Shown here in pieces: positions 63,978 through 64,000 of a stretch of DNA of 64,000 bases. Position 1 is the first letter of the stretch; every line of letters starts with the position of its first letter. Made by a program: the position numbers and the translations under genes. Source of the DNA: Actinomycetes bacterium (GTDB lineage: Bacteria > Actinomycetota > Actinomycetes > Actinomycetales > Dermatophilaceae); the NCBI GenBank assembly GCA_023420415.1, contig JAEZWF010000011.1:21986-85985 (forward strand). Reading direction: 5' to 3'. The notes beneath the pieces are model-generated. The model was given only the letters and a program-made list of their open reading frames with translations. It did no database searches and was not told the DNA's origin.

Positions 63978-64000
63978 GGGGGGGGGCGCCCCCCCCCCCC
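63978..64000. other. Terminal G9-C-G-C12 homopolymer palindrome
   Basis: The last 23 bases are nine G, then CG, then twelve C: a near-perfect palindrome with no coding content, at the window edge. It looks like a contig end or assembly artefact, but a genuine secondary-structure stop cannot be excluded. Confidence 0.6.

Overview
The window is about 70% G+C by eye and has densely packed genes with many 1-4 bp start/stop overlaps. Gene content and order point to the Actinomycetota: lipA-DUF4191-RDD-glnA; a division/cell-wall (dcw) cluster with wag31/divIVA and sepF but no ftsA; MurE with the DNPR motif typical of diaminopimelate-type peptidoglycan; and DUF4192, DUF1206, PAC2 and a long HrpA. 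It looks most like Micrococcales, plausibly Intrasporangiaceae; the family is an inference.

Layout. 1-7.9 kb: end of lipA, DUF4191, an ATP-grasp enzyme, a DUF4097-PadR pair, RDD, glnA behind a near-perfect GlnR box, SRPBCC, an SDR and a DUF1232 protein. 7.9-16.4 kb (minus): a small ORF, a PAS/GAF/SpoIIE/HATPase signalling protein, oligopeptidase B and dnaE. 16.4-39.0 kb (minus): rluD, lspA, a Lys/Ala-tailed DksA-like protein, wag31, yggT, sepF, yggS, pgeF, ftsZ, ftsQ, murC, murG, ftsW, murD, mraY, murF, murE, ftsI, ftsL, rsmH and mraZ. Transcription runs from mraZ down to rluD, and mraZ has four GTGG(G/A)G boxes upstream. 39.4-44.2 kb (plus): a divergent MoxR-DUF58-transglutaminase operon. 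44.2-52.7 kb (minus): a solitary FkbH-like gene, rpoD, a universal stress protein, metX, DUF4192, a second DUF1232 protein and an EcsC-family protein. 52.8-64 kb: sseA-sufE, a secreted subtilase, a PolA-like exonuclease/polymerase, DUF1206, PAC2 and hrpA. The window ends in a G/C homopolymer palindrome that looks like a contig end. I saw no rRNA, tRNA, CRISPR array, insertion sequence or prophage.

Most of the window is conserved core chromosome: nitrogen assimilation, replication, septal peptidoglycan synthesis, housekeeping sigma factor, methionine and sulfur metabolism. The most unusual signal is not a gene. A short non-palindromic word, CGGCATAC, occurs about 55 times in 64 kb, against roughly two expected from base composition. 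It has no strand bias, is embedded in coding sequence through otherwise rare codons (for example ATA for Ile), and occurs as inverted pairs forming two transcription-terminator hairpins. That distribution resembles the DNA uptake sequences of Neisseriaceae and Pasteurellaceae. I know of no described counterpart in this lineage, and its function is unknown. The second point of interest is the solitary FkbH-type HAD protein between the transglutaminase operon and rpoD, with an extra C-terminal domain and lower G+C.
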